Source of the DNA: Phaseolus vulgaris
Taxonomy: Eukaryota > Streptophyta > Magnoliopsida > Fabales > Fabaceae
NCBI RefSeq assembly: GCF_000499845.2
Contig: NC_023757.2
Span: forward strand, 3,506,118-3,570,117
Reading direction: 5' to 3'
Length of the DNA stretch: 64,000 bases
A model generated the notes under the pieces. It was not told the DNA's origin. It saw nothing but the letters and a program-made list of their open reading frames with translations, and made no database searches. Position numbers and translations under genes: made by a program. Of the stretch, positions 25,901 to 35,725 are shown piece by piece (the first letter of the stretch is position 1; every line of letters begins with the position of its first letter).

Positions 25901-28900
25901 ATACGAAATTAGAAAGTGAATCTGCAGAAAGCCAATAGATGCTACTAAGCAAAATGAGGGCAAATATGAACAAGTGCAATGAGAATAGTAAAAATGTTAT
26001 ACCTGCTGTTCTGTCATTTGAAGAAAAGCAATAGTATAGTACACCAATTCTCTGATATTAGCCACAACCATCTATAGAAGTGCAAACCACAGATCAAAGC
26101 AATGGTATAATAGAACACAATCAGCAATAAAAGATAGCAAGAATAGTCTGAACCAAACCTTTCTCAGTCTTGAATTACCCACAATGGTCAACATGAGTTC
26201 AAAGAGCTGTAAATAAAATAAAATAGATGAAAATAATAATTCAAAAGTTAGGCTGATTCTCCCTGCACCATTCAATTCAAATCCGCATCAAACACACTAA
26301 CGTGAAATGTCCGTTTTGCCCTTAGTGATTTAAAAAATTCTGCCTTCCAGATATCCATATCCGTAAGTCAAATCACAAAGTTCCGGATCTACAAATCCAG
26401 AACTAATATGTCACTTCCGAATTTCGCCATCTGGAAGTTTACTTGGACAGCATAAATGACCTTCCGGATGTCAAGATCCAGGAGCAAACATAAATGAGTT
26501 CTGAATCTCGATCCTCATCACCATTTACAGCATACTATTCCAGATATGAAAATCCAGAACTCATAACTCACTTCCGAATATAGTCATCCGGAAACTTAAA
26601 TGAAGTACGAAAATGACCTTCTGGATATCGAAATCTGGGATATATAACAATCACTTCCGGATTTCTACATCCGTAAGCAAAAATTAAGCCAAGAGCAATG
26701 TTGGGTTTTAAATTTTGTATTGGGTGCATGTCTTAAATGATATGGTGCATGGAGAAATTGCCCAAAAGTTATTATAAAAAATCACTATGCTTATTGCAAA
26801 CAAACTAACAGAAAATAAATTTTATACTGATTATTCTGAGGTATACATGTTATGAGCTTCTGTTTACAGGAGCCATATATAGACTATTGAAGTTCATTCA
26901 GTTGAGTGGATTATTTATAACAACTTGGCAGTGACAGCTGTATGAAACTACTCTAACAGAATACAACTATAATGATGGTTGTAACTGACTAACAATGCAA
27001 ACCTCAGCCAGCTGATTACTTAAAAGTCTATAATTATAACTTTTGACATTTTCCATACAATTCAGCAAAAAATATAAAACACTCATAAAAGGTATAAATC
27101 AAACAAAGAGGTTCCTTTACGTTTTACGTTAATAAGCTAATGAAGCCACAATATTAAATAATGAAAAAAGGTTTCCATTGCAGTGGCTGCTGTATCCACT
27201 TTGGAGTTTGACCAATTTAATAAAGGGTATCCTCCTTGCCAAATAACAAGCTAAAGGAGACCATCCAAAGTCAGTAAGTTAACTCTGACATTGAAATATG
27301 TCAAACAGAATAATATCATTTTATGCAATATAAAATTATCCACATGAAAAACTGGGCTGCTATCATCACCTGGATAACAAATGAATCAAGGCTTTTCTCT
27401 GACCCATCAGAATCGTATCTTCCATCATATGAATCTTCAGTTGCTTCAATAGATGCTTTCTCATAAACTCTCAAAGAAGAGACAAATGTATTCCACAGAG
27501 GTCCTAATATAACTACAGTGGAAAGCCTTTTGTAAACAAATAAATCAAAGAACTAAACAAAAGCCTAGAAGCTCAACTTGGGGAGAAGAAAACATACCCT
27601 CAAATTCACTTTTAAAGAGACCTGAAAAATTCTGAATGAACTGATTCAAGCACTTCATAACCTTGACAAAGAAAAATGCAACATCATGTTACTACATGGG
27701 AAAGATATACATGTACGTGTGCTTGTATAGTATACATGACACATGAATATAACTATATATAAACACACATAGATAGACTAACCTCCATTTTGATACTCCA
27801 ATCATCAGGATTTTCAGATTGAACTGGAATTGCTAGAATAGAAGAGAATTGGTCCATCCATGGTTTAAGCAAAGGAGCTATCAAAGAACTTGTTTCTGCC
27901 TAAACAGAATATCTTGATCTGTTAATAGTTTAAAAGAAAACACACTAACCTAACAATCCACTCGAACAGTTTGTAGTCACTTAGTGACAAATACCTTGTA
28001 GACACCACTCATTGTCCCCAGCATAGATGTACAGGAATAGATTATTGAAAGGGCCTTTGATCGAATGTATGGGTCATATATCTGAATGGCAATAAGACAA
28101 TAGGAAATATGTTCTAGGTGAGACAAAAGAGACTCAGTTCACCATATATAAACAAAAAAGTGGTAAATTTCCATTATTTTCTTCATTTTTTCATTGAAGA
28201 ATTTAGAGATTTTAGAAAAGTATTTAAATGAATTATCAAAAAAGTTACAGTATTTCAATTTTACTTCAAAAACATGCACTAACAAAATGGAAAAATCTCT
28301 TTACAATGAAAATCGACAACTAATATGCAAAATGCAGGTAGACAGAAAGGACTTGTGAATTCCTATAATATGCTCTCTTCCTTTCTGAAGTTGAAAGTTA
28401 AGACTACGCCATAATAGAGATAATGTAGGGGTAAAGAAATAATGTAAATTTTTGATAATGAATAAATCCTCTCCAGACTTTTTGTGTAGCTAATTTAGTT
28501 CAGAAAGATATACAAAATACAACCTGAGGAGATGATACAATTGTCAGCAAACTCGGGAACAGAGCAGGTATTAATGTTGGAACCATTTTATCGTCCAAGT
28601 CCGCAGAGAGAAGAACCAAGCATCTCATAGCTCCATGCCCTAGAATAAAATTATTAAAGATAAACAAAATAATAAATCTCATTAACATATTGAAATTCCA
28701 TAAACATTACAAACCCCAAAACGGTGCAATTATTGATAATAAGATTATTTCCAGAAAACCTAATAGAGAATGTAAATGAATCAACTAGTAGCCAGCATGA
28801 AAGGAAAACATCAAGCAATCCATTTACAATTCAGGGATATAAAACTGATCATACCATACCATAAATGTTTGGTCTCTACTCTATAAAATGGAGCGCTTGG

Positions 28901-31900
28901 TACAGTGAAGGCTTTTTCTCAATCATTCACACATAGAAAATCCCAAAAATCACCAACTCAAACAAAAATGCTTACCTCCATTCAAGTTGGCTTGGTTATT
29001 GATCAAATTTAGGAGAAATGGTAACAAATCTGGCCATAACTCTGGCCAGTCATGCACTGCAATAGATGCAACAGCCATACCAATGGCCGTGCAAATTTTC
29101 CTATGAGGGTCATCCAATGTCAATAGAAGCATTCTTCGGATGACTTCCTGAAAATGTAACAAACTTTAGTTAGCATCAAAAAGGTGACTTTAGTAATCAG
29201 TTTAATTCAATGGCCTTTTACAAAAGGAAAAACAATTAAGATTGACACGGAACTACAAAAGACTAATCAGTAGTGTAAACCTATCATTTAATATTCCAGA
29301 AATTAAGATTCAGAAAACTAATATTATTTTCCATATATGAGATCCACGAGCAAGACTTTGAACCCATTGTAATTAAGTCAAAAGGCATAGAAACCTTATC
29401 CAATAAAAGAGAAATCCATCAGACCTAAAGCTCAATGGAGAGAAGATAAAGCAGCACACGGACAGCTTTGACAACAGATGTTTTTATGATAGTTTTTAGA
29501 GCTTATTTATACTACTCTTTCTTACTAATCAGACAAAAAACAATAGAAATTGGTTTCTGCTGCTTTTCATATTTAAAAAAAAAATTGTCCAATTATCTTA
29601 ATCTTTTACTTTCTTATTTAAAAAGATATTTTCTATATATAAAAGCCAATGAACAATTCATCCAGTAAAATGCCAAGACAGCAGCAGTCTAGACCCCTGG
29701 AAGAAGGTTAATACCAAATAAATTGGTATTATCATATACTAGAAACACTCTTCTGCAAATAATTAAATGCAAGGAAATATATGGCATTGATAACAGCAAC
29801 TGACGAAACTAAATTAGTCCAATTTCAGCACCATATTATACGTTGTGATTTCAGGGCATCCAATGACTGGCTAAATTAGTATATATATATATAAACCAAA
29901 GGTGAGGTACCTAAACCACAAATCACAATCAAATACAAGTTAGGATTCCAGCCAGCAAGATCACAGTGAAATATTATATAGTGGCCCATAGTAATCAATA
30001 GCAAACAGAGCAACAACCCTCCAAAACCACTATAGCAGGATAGCAGCAGCAGAATGGTCATTTTGGCAATTGGGTTCACTCCTTTGGGTTCGTCATTCTG
30101 ATTGGCAACTCAGTTTGCTTCCTCTGGATTGCTCATTCTCCTCTACGAAGAGGTAAAGCTCTTTGTGGGTTCTTCGAGGGAAGACACCAAGGAGATTTAG
30201 CATTAATAAGTCATGAACCAGTGAGTACAAGGAAGAGTAAAGATCAAAAGTAGAGCCCTTGGTACAACTCATAGGTATAGCATATAACAGTTTTCCAATA
30301 CAACTACTTCCTACCTATATTTAATACCTACTCTAACACTTCCCCTCAAGCTGGAGCATACACTTGTATATACCAAGCTTGGAACAAATAAATTCAATTT
30401 TAGGTCCCCTAAAGGATTTTGTTAACACATCTGCAAGTTGATCATTGGATCCAAAAAACTCAGTACAAATTTCCTTAGACAACAACTTTTCCCGAACAAA
30501 GTCGCAGTCAATTTCTATGTGTTTAGTCCTCTCATGGAACACTGGATAGAGACAGTGTCTTGGTTATCACAATACATCTTAATTCACTGAATCTCATAGG
30601 AATTCAATTCTTGAAGGAATTGTTTCACCCATACAAAATCACAAGTAAGAGACGTCATTGCCCTATATTCTGCTTCAGCTATTAATTGTGCAACTACATT
30701 ATGTTTCTTACTTTTCCAAGAAATAAAATTTCCTCTAAAGAAAACACAATATACTATAGTAGAGGGTCTATCCTACCCATCGGCATCACAATACCCAGAT
30801 TTGAGTATTCCCTTTATCTTCATATAGCAAACCTTGTAGTAGGCTTTTTTTTAGATATCTTAGAATACAGATAAAGCATTCCAATGGTCAATACAAGGAG
30901 CCTGCATGAACTAACTAACAACACCAACTACAAAAAATAGATCAAGTCAAGTAGTGGTAAGATAAATAAGTTTTCCAACCAATTTTCTATATCTTACAAT
31001 ATCAAAAAAATATTCACCTTGTACTATCATTAATTTCTGATTTGGGTCCATATGACTATCTACTGGTCTACAATCTATCATATCTGTCTCTTTTACGATA
31101 TCTAAAGCATATTTCCTTTGAGAGATTACAAAACCATTTGTTTGAGCTACTTCAATGGGGACTTGGTTGGTTTGGTTCTATTCTTTTGTTTTTGATCATG
31201 CAAGTTGGACTTGGTTTGGTTCTATTCATTCTTTTCCAGTCCCAAAGTTGGACTTGGTTTCATTCCATTTTACTTCAAAAATTTATCTCTTAAAACTTGT
31301 GTTTATACCTGTACCATGTTCAGTTCCTGAAAATTTAAAATGTGTGGAAGGTGGGATGGTGATGAAGATGATTATAGTGGTAGTGGAGATGATGTCATTA
31401 GAGGATTAAAAATAAACTTTTTCTTAGTTATTTAATTTTTATCCCTTTTAGCAACTTATGTTTTGTAATTGAACTTATTTATTGGTGTAGTTTGAACTTA
31501 TAAAGTAGTTATGCACCACTAAACTTAAAATTTAGTATTGTGGAATTATAGTTTGATTACTTTGCTTAATCATGGTGTTTAACTATTGAATTGGTATTGT
31601 TATTTATGAGTTTAACATATGAAGTAGACTCTGACGAATCTACAAGTTGAGTCCCACGAGTTTTTGTAGACTCAAATTTGATAACCTTGGGTACAGCAGG
31701 AAGCTAGTTACAGTTGGTTATAACTGCCAGTTTGTTTTCTTATCCTTGTGTTGTTATAAATAGTTGAGTCTTACTATAGAAATGTAAGTCTTTGTGCTCT
31801 TTCAATATAATGAAAGCAATTTTTTCTTCTACTCTTTTTTCTAATACAACCTGGGCCCTAAATGGTACCACAACTACTAGGACGGGAAGGCGCTATGTTC

Positions 31901-34129
31901 CTTAGGAGCAGCAAGGTCTGCAATGCTACCCCATGATTACGTGCAATTGACTACTATGTAGCTCTAGCACAATGGTAAATTGTACCTTGACCAATTTAGT
32001 CATGTGTTTGAATCACGAATCAGCCTATTTGCAACATGCAAGTGTAATATTGCATAACCATTTCATAGTGAGAAGCCATCTGGCATGGCACCGGTGTACA
32101 ACAAATAATATTTTATTAAAACAATGAAAAATTGTCTGAGTTAGACTTTTCAATATACAATAAACAAAGAAAGTACGGATTGTAGAAAATATAAAGGAAA
32201 ATGCAGAGTAGCTATGAAATGCTATCTCTTGCTCAACCCAATCCAAGCTTTCTAGTCTCTAACTCATAACAACCTCCAACTTTGCGCACCTCCTTCTAGA
32301 CCTCACTCACACGTCCACATGGCATAACAGCCTCTCCTTCTGTTTCTTCTTCACAAATCCCTCTTTTACCTTTTCTGGAATACACCTTTCATATTTCAAG
32401 ACCATGGCATAACTACCACACTACTGGGTCCATTATATTGGGTTCAAAGGTGTCTTCAGTTTCTGTATATTTAACTCTTAACTAAAACAGCTCAGAAGCA
32501 CTTATCAATAATATTCAATAGAAACAAAAGCATATTTACCTTTTCATCACTAGAGACAACAGGAGGTTCAAAAGTGTCGTCATCCTCCTGCCAATGCTTT
32601 TTAACAAACTGCTTAAGAAGGACAGCAGCTAAGTACGAGAAGGTTAAGTTATCCAAGTTCCCAATAAATGGAAGAAAGAAAATAAATAATTTCCTGGCAC
32701 AAACATTGGAATTATAATCCTAGTATAATTTTTCAGATGTGAATGGAAAAAAGGAACACATAAGAAAGCATAAAACATGTTTTATCCAAAAGGAAAAAAG
32801 GGGGCATTTAGTAAGAGAAAACTTTTTTCCTATTTTTACTTTTACTAACAAAAAATGTCATCATCTTCACTTTGTCTCCTGTTTTCAAAAGTTCGATTAC
32901 AAAACATGAAGATGATAAAACGTTGTTGTCACTATTTCATATACAAATATTTTACATCAGGAAACAGATAGAAAACAGAAAACATTTCCTTTAACCAAAT
33001 GACCCAAAAAATATCTAAAGGATGGAAAAAACACAGCGCAAGTGTCCTTGTCAGATTACTCAAAAGATTAGATGATTTGATGACAAGGAAAAATTCAACT
33101 CTAGCATTATTGCATATAACAGCAAATGTCACAAAATCTTTATTTCTTTAAGAAAAACAATGAAAGATAGCAGGAAATATTTTGGTTCTCAATAAAAATT
33201 CAGAATATGTGATCATTATGAAATAGGATATCTGACGCAGTCCCACCGTGACCTCCTTGTTTGCAGAAACTTTTGATAATGCACTGCCAAAACCTTCAGG
33301 GCAATTCAACATTCAAAAATAACATAAAAAATCATGATTGAGCGGTATTGAGAAATTTAGTCAAATGAAAACAGTAGTGAATGAGCACTCCAAGTTATGT
33401 TCTTCATCTCCATAGCCAAGCTAAAGGAATATACACATTACAGAAGAAGATAAAGCCAAACAGCAAACATGCTTCACTAAAATAAATGAAGCATATAAGC
33501 CCCATTCAAGTATGAAAATACAACTTCCAATTACAAATGACAACTTTCAAGCCAACACAAGACTGAGGCATAACATCATTGTCACATATTCACGCTCAGC
33601 AAGCTGCCACTCCACTGAACATCCTCATTTCCTAGTTACATGCTATTGCACATGCCCCCACCTCCTAAATACCATAAACCACTCCCCCTCTCGTCTTTTT
33701 AGTCACACAATAAAAACAAAAAAACAACAGCATTATCGAACAAACTCAATTTTCCAAACCCATTACCCCCTCAAGTCCTCAACTGCAAAACACTCACTCC
33801 CACGCTACCACCACACCACATAAACAGCAAGCATAACGTCTAACAAACCAGCCAAAACAAGCGTTAATTTGGCTCGGCCACCACAATCGCTCGTCTTCGA
33901 GAAGAAAAGAAAACAAAAACAGTCCAAGCCAGACACTCTACAAGGTTTTAACATCACAGAGCAAAATCCACATTCAATTAGGTTTCCGGCGATGAAAATT
34001 GAAATGATAAACAAAACCTGGTTGGCGAGAGGCCTGATCGAGGGAAGCTTCGGCGAAACAGCGAACCTCTGGATTGGGATCGAGTGTGGCAGACAAGCAA
34101 TTGAGTAGCCATTGCTGATCTTGATCCAT
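10953..34129 (-). CDS. IPO9: Importin-9 (karyopherin-beta family nuclear import receptor), 33 coding exons
   Basis: Joining 33 exons gives one open frame of 3,069 bases (1,022 residues). Exons, 5' to 3' on the minus strand: 34018-34129, 33232-33293, 32540-32632, 28976-29147, 28524-28639, 27995-28081, 27783-27899, 27598-27661, 27370-27512, 26159-26206, 26003-26071, 23255-23330, 21465-21595, 20919-20978, 20722-20791, 20548-20612, 20404-20465, 20215-20338, 20063-20120, 19680-19792, 18176-18253, 18024-18086, 17840-17935, 17631-17740, 14610-14799, 14283-14397, 13796-13908, 13619-13696, 11660-11725, 11452-11580, 11270-11326, 11094-11174, 10953-11003. The start [20 protein letters not shown], the importin N-terminal domain (residues about 25-100), the HEAT-type helices ([20 protein letters not shown]) and the end IQMVLKR match what I know of plant importin-9. 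An acidic stretch at about 912-975 (EADDVDSDWEEV) corresponds to the acidic loop that contacts basic cargo. In animals importin-9 carries core histones and ribosomal proteins into the nucleus. Two introns are non-canonical. Exons are about 13% of the locus. Confidence 0.93.
12060..12720 (+). pseudogene. Ty3/gypsy gag fragment with an internal duplication
   Basis: The + strand translates, with frameshifts and stops, into the gag motif series of plant gypsy elements: [72 protein letters not shown]. About 150 bases are duplicated: the segment around 12155-12270 (ACTATTTTCCATCCTGTTCC, then the LFLEKYF coding part) recurs at about 12340-12460. It is clearly non-functional. It lies in intron 28 of the importin gene in antisense orientation. 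Confidence 0.8.
13140..13578 (+). mobile_element. Copia-type 3' end: pol C-terminus, polypurine tract and LTR
   Basis: The C-terminal pol remnant, with frameshifts, gives [16 protein letters not shown], a typical end of copia polyproteins. It is followed by a purine tract (TTGAGGAGGG) and then an LTR of about 244 bases that begins TGTTAGAGATAG at 13335 and ends at GTCAACA (about 13578). The 5' part of the element is missing. It lies in intron 28 of the importin gene. Confidence 0.65.
15240..15480 (+). pseudogene. Ty1/copia RNase H fragment
   Basis: The + strand reads [20 protein letters not shown] then [12 protein letters not shown] and, after damage, NSNVQLPN and [11 protein letters not shown]. 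This is the C-terminal RNase H region of copia polyproteins ([21 protein letters not shown], then Q-AD--TK-L). Stops and substitutions make it a pseudogene. It lies in intron 24 of the importin gene, antisense to it. Confidence 0.75.
16800..17310 (+). pseudogene. RTE-like LINE reverse transcriptase fragment
   Basis: In + frames with breaks one reads FVDDIV (a decayed catalytic F-ADD motif), a GDFPEELN-K-E block, then [20 protein letters not shown] and [16 protein letters not shown]. This matches the RT thumb region of plant RTE-type LINEs (GDHTIPQV-RFKYLGS-IQ-DGEI--DVNHRI-AGW-KW). The GT-rich tail near 17277-17300 (GGCTTAGTTTGTTTGTTT) resembles the 3' end of such elements. It lies in intron 24 of the importin gene. 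Confidence 0.7.
17936..18023 (-). other. GC-AG intron (intron 22 of the importin gene)
   Basis: Exon 22 ends TTACTGAAG and the intron begins GCAAGTATAG. The AAG/GCAAGT context is the strong consensus that compensates for a GC donor in U2-type introns. The intron ends TGCAG before AATGCCCC. Joining here keeps the frame and gives [12 protein letters not shown], the expected family sequence. The nearest GT, four bases inside, would break the frame. Confidence 0.85.
18905..19075. repeat. Interspersed repeat with a direct duplication, in intron 20
   Basis: Contains TACCTATTTGGTCCTATTAT and related phrases, common in dispersed plant repeats. AAAAATGCAACAATGTGAC appears twice about 55 bases apart (near 18990 and 19045). 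Non-coding, class unknown. Confidence 0.45.
19327..19354. repeat. (AAT)n microsatellite
   Basis: Seven to eight AAT units in intron 20 of the importin gene. Confidence 0.85.
21031..21118. repeat. Three 30-base tandem repeats
   Basis: Units that begin ATCAATGCATAAGAAAA start at 21031, 21061 and 21091. The period is 30 bases; the first two units differ by one base and the third diverges at its end. They lie in intron 13 of the importin gene. Confidence 0.9.
21887..22325. mobile_element. Foldback MITE with about 80-base inverted ends
   Basis: 439 bases, non-coding. The left end (GGGTAAATATATAACAAG, then ACATATTTTAGTTTTAGTAC and AATAAGAAAAAAGTTA) pairs with the right end (reverse complement begins GGATAAATAGTTGGTC and contains ACATATTTTGTTTTTAGTAC and AATAAGAAAAAAATTA). 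Flanks TATTATAAT (21878-21886) and TAATATAAT (22326-22334) look like a 9-base target duplication with one mismatch, which again favours a Mutator-like origin. It lies in intron 12 of the importin gene. Confidence 0.75.
23032..23150. repeat. Two-copy imperfect tandem repeat, period about 59 bp
   Basis: The motifs TAGTTAG/TAGTTAC, TTGTAGTCTA, CTCAG/GTCAG and AGCTT recur in order, 59 bases apart, inside an LTR-like block (about 22970-23210) in intron 12 of the importin gene. The LTR assignment is tentative. Confidence 0.45.
23617..24483 (+). mobile_element. Non-autonomous hAT element with a BED-finger remnant
   Basis: About 867 bases. The ends are inverted: left CATGGTTATCAAACTCGC, right (reverse complement) TAAGGTTATCAAACTTGAG. 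Flanks share GTTGCTA on both sides, within an 8-base duplication with one mismatch, as expected for hAT. Inside, at about 24280-24400 on +, the frame reads [20 protein letters not shown] then FKHHLAS. This is the BED zinc finger of plant hAT transposases (K-KCNYC-K-VSGGI-R-KHHLA), and the C-x2-C and H-H ligands remain. The RNase-H-like catalytic core is absent, so it is a deletion derivative. It lies in intron 11 of the importin gene. Confidence 0.8.
25121..25667. mobile_element. hAT-type MITE with TAGGGATGGCAA ends
   Basis: 547 bases. The left end is TAGGGATGGCAA and the right end, reverse complemented, is TAGGGATGACGAC. Both continue into sequence rich in GGG/CCC motifs (ACCCGTCCC, GGGTATG), a well-known plant hAT MITE style. 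Flanks AGCATGAT and TGCAGGAT agree at 6 of 8 positions, consistent with an aged 8-base duplication. Non-coding. It lies in intron 11 of the importin gene. Confidence 0.7.
26251..26762. mobile_element. Mutator-like MITE with spaced palindromes (copy 2)
   Basis: 512 bases between exact 9-base duplications CAAAAGTTA (26242-26250 and 26763-26771). The ends are inverted: GGCTGATTCTCCCTGCACCA on the left, GGCAATTTCTCCATGCACCA as the reverse complement of the right. The interior carries about seven imperfect palindromes of the form CTTCCGGAT, 5-9 bases, ATCCGGAAG, separated by 20-35 bases. The ends resemble those of copy 1 at 6677-7049, but the palindrome core differs. It lies in intron 9 of the importin gene. 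Confidence 0.82.
30100..31145 (-). mobile_element. Truncated Ty1/copia element: RT end, RNase H, polypurine tract and 3' LTR
   Basis: On the minus strand, starting near 31145, one reads [19 protein letters not shown] then [31 protein letters not shown], then [20 protein letters not shown] and [17 protein letters not shown], ending CMLQLEGKC. This is the RT-RNase H tail of copia polyproteins. It is followed by a purine tract (TTGAGGGGAAG) and TGTTAGAGTAGG at 30342, the start of a probable 3' LTR running down to about 30100. Stops and frameshifts occur, and the gag, integrase and 5' LTR are absent. It sits in intron 3 of the importin gene, in the same orientation as the host gene. Confidence 0.8.
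31345..31689 (+). mobile_element. 3' end of a second hAT element
   Basis: The right end TTTGATAACCTTG and the subterminal motifs (TAGACTCT, CTACAAGTTGAGT, ACGAGTTT, GTAGACTC) match the right end of the hAT element at 23617-24483 in order. Upstream, a frame reads [16 protein letters not shown], resembling the acidic tail of hAT transposases. The left end was not found, so it is truncated. It lies in intron 3 of the importin gene. Confidence 0.6.
31955..32104 (+). mobile_element. Au-like SINE (tRNA-derived)
   Basis: The head TAGCTCTAGCACAATGG corresponds to a tRNA-type box A region. TGTTTGAATCACG about 40 bases on is a decayed box B (GGTTCGAATCC). It continues with AATCAGCCTATTTGCA, ATGCAAGTGTAATATTGC, CATAGTGAGAAGCCATC and GGCACCGGTGTACAAC, the block order I know from the plant Au SINE. 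It is not a functional tRNA gene: no cloverleaf can be closed. It lies in intron 3 of the importin gene. Confidence 0.7.
32633..33231 (-). other. Putative U12-type AT-AC intron (intron 2 of the importin gene)
   Basis: After exon 2 (...CTGCGTCAG) the intron begins ATATCCTATT, which matches the U12 donor consensus ATATCCTT at seven of eight positions. It ends CTTAACCTTCTCGTAC directly before exon 3 (TTAGCTGCTGTC). CTTAAC is the core of the U12 branch-site consensus (TCCTTAAC) and its adenosine lies about 11 bases from the AC end, in the 10-20 base range of U12 introns. Splicing here keeps the frame and gives [14 protein letters not shown], the family sequence. A GT-AG alternative (donor 5 bases earlier, acceptor 4 bases later) also keeps the frame but gives VGLP-AVLLKQF, three residues shorter and missing RQLA. 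Confidence 0.85.
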
Positions 34130-34232
34130 TAACGTAAAACCCTAAACCACGATGGAACGGCGACGTTAGAGGTTTGTCGCTGCTTGGCACTTCAATGGAG
34201 CTGCTTTTTCCCGCTCAGCTGAAGAAGAAGGA

Positions 34233-34240
34233 TATATATA
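34233..34240 (-). promoter_or_regulatory. Candidate TATA box of the importin gene
   Basis: TATATATA on the minus strand lies about 105 bases upstream of the ATG at 34129, in a pyrimidine-rich leader (CTTCTTCTTC). Confidence 0.4.
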
Positions 34241-35688
34241 GAAAGAGATGGGAGAGAAGAGTATTGAGCAGTGGCAGAAATGAAATTTTGTTCACGTGTA
34301 TATATTTTAATAAATGGAATTAATATAAAATATTAAATTTTTATATATGAAAGTGGCAGAAATTAAATTTTTTTAATTGTTGCTTTGTGAATATGCTATT
34401 CTTTCATTTCATTTATTGCTAACATTTTAATTAATTTAAACAAAGGAATTTCATTTCATTTTGAGTTAAATGTTTTGTATATTAATAATTATTTTCTGGT
34501 ATATATTATTTTAATAAATTAAAACAATATAAGATATTAAATTCCAAATAATAAACTATTTTAAGATTCAGTAATAATGTATTATAAAACATTTTTCCAC
34601 TATTTTATCACATAAAAATGTTAATATATCATGTTAAAGTCAAGATACACAAATCTCCTCCCTTGGAACATTATTAAAAAAAAAACATGAAAATAATCAT
34701 ATAGAATATCATATGCTAGAGAAAAGACAACATTTATACAAACAAATTTGGAAAAATAGGTTATGTCATGAAGAAAAGTTGTGGTACCAAAATAAATCAT
34801 TCTATGAAATAATCGATTAATATTTACTTCTGGTAAAAACATTACAAAATGAATAAATATGTGCATTTAATCATTATTTGACTGTTTAATTCATTATATC
34901 ATCAAACTAATAGATTTTTCTTATTTTAACATATTATTAAAATATAAAGTATATGAAAAAATAACATTAAAATTGAGAATCATACAAACACAAATGTTCC
35001 TATCACTCCAATATCATCTGGACTCATCTCTTACTTTCTCTTTAGTTATCCAACCTCAAGTGGTGATGGAAGTTTTGGAGTTGTAGGAACATTTCCTCTC
35101 TTCATAGCAACATTTGATTATTTATTTTTTTTGTTGAGAAGAAGTTGTTGAAAGGGAGTTGGTGAGAGTGCAAAGGAGATGAATATGGATCAAAAATATT
35201 TCAATCTATCAAATAGTGAAGATTTATTTAACCTTTTGAAAATATATTTATGAGTAAAAATATAGCCATTTTGAACAAATAAAAATGAAGTTATCTCAAT
35301 CAAAATAACTAGAATTTTGTGATATTTTTATATATAGTAATAGATGATCTAACAATAAGATTTTTATAAGATATTCTAATAGTAAAGTCTTTATAAGATC
35401 TTCTAATAGTTAGGATTTTATAAGACCATGTAAGTGTTTAACCAAAATGTTTTTATAAGACTCTCTAATAAGGAATCTAATAGTTTGTTAGACGCTTAGA
35501 CGGCATAAACCACAATTAGAATAAATAAATATTTGATTTGATTTTTGTTATCCTCAAAACATAAACTCATGTGGTTTTCAAATCAAGAGATCCTCTAATT
35601 TCCTAAGATTGAGAACTCTCATAAAACAAAGGAATAGAACTCTCACACAAAACATAATGAAAACTCATTGGATATAATGATTAGACAC

Positions 35689-35692
<4 letters not shown>

Positions 35693-35721
<29 letters not shown>
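35693..35721. repeat. (TA)n microsatellite
   Basis: About 14 TA units followed by a short CA/GT-containing tail. Confidence 0.9.

Positions 35722-35725
<4 letters not shown>

Noticed and set aside
29876..30079. 67-residue hydrophobic minus-strand frame
   Set aside because: It lies in intron 3 next to a copia LTR, has no recognised family, and ends in a TA repeat.
31955..32025. tRNA-like sequence with box A and box B
   Set aside because: The stems cannot be closed and the sequence continues as an Au-like SINE, so it is not a tRNA gene.
33232..33240. GT-AG alternative for importin intron 2 (donor after 33237, acceptor before 32628)
   Set aside because: It keeps the frame but loses three conserved residues (RQLA region), and the donor context is poor compared with the U12 donor.
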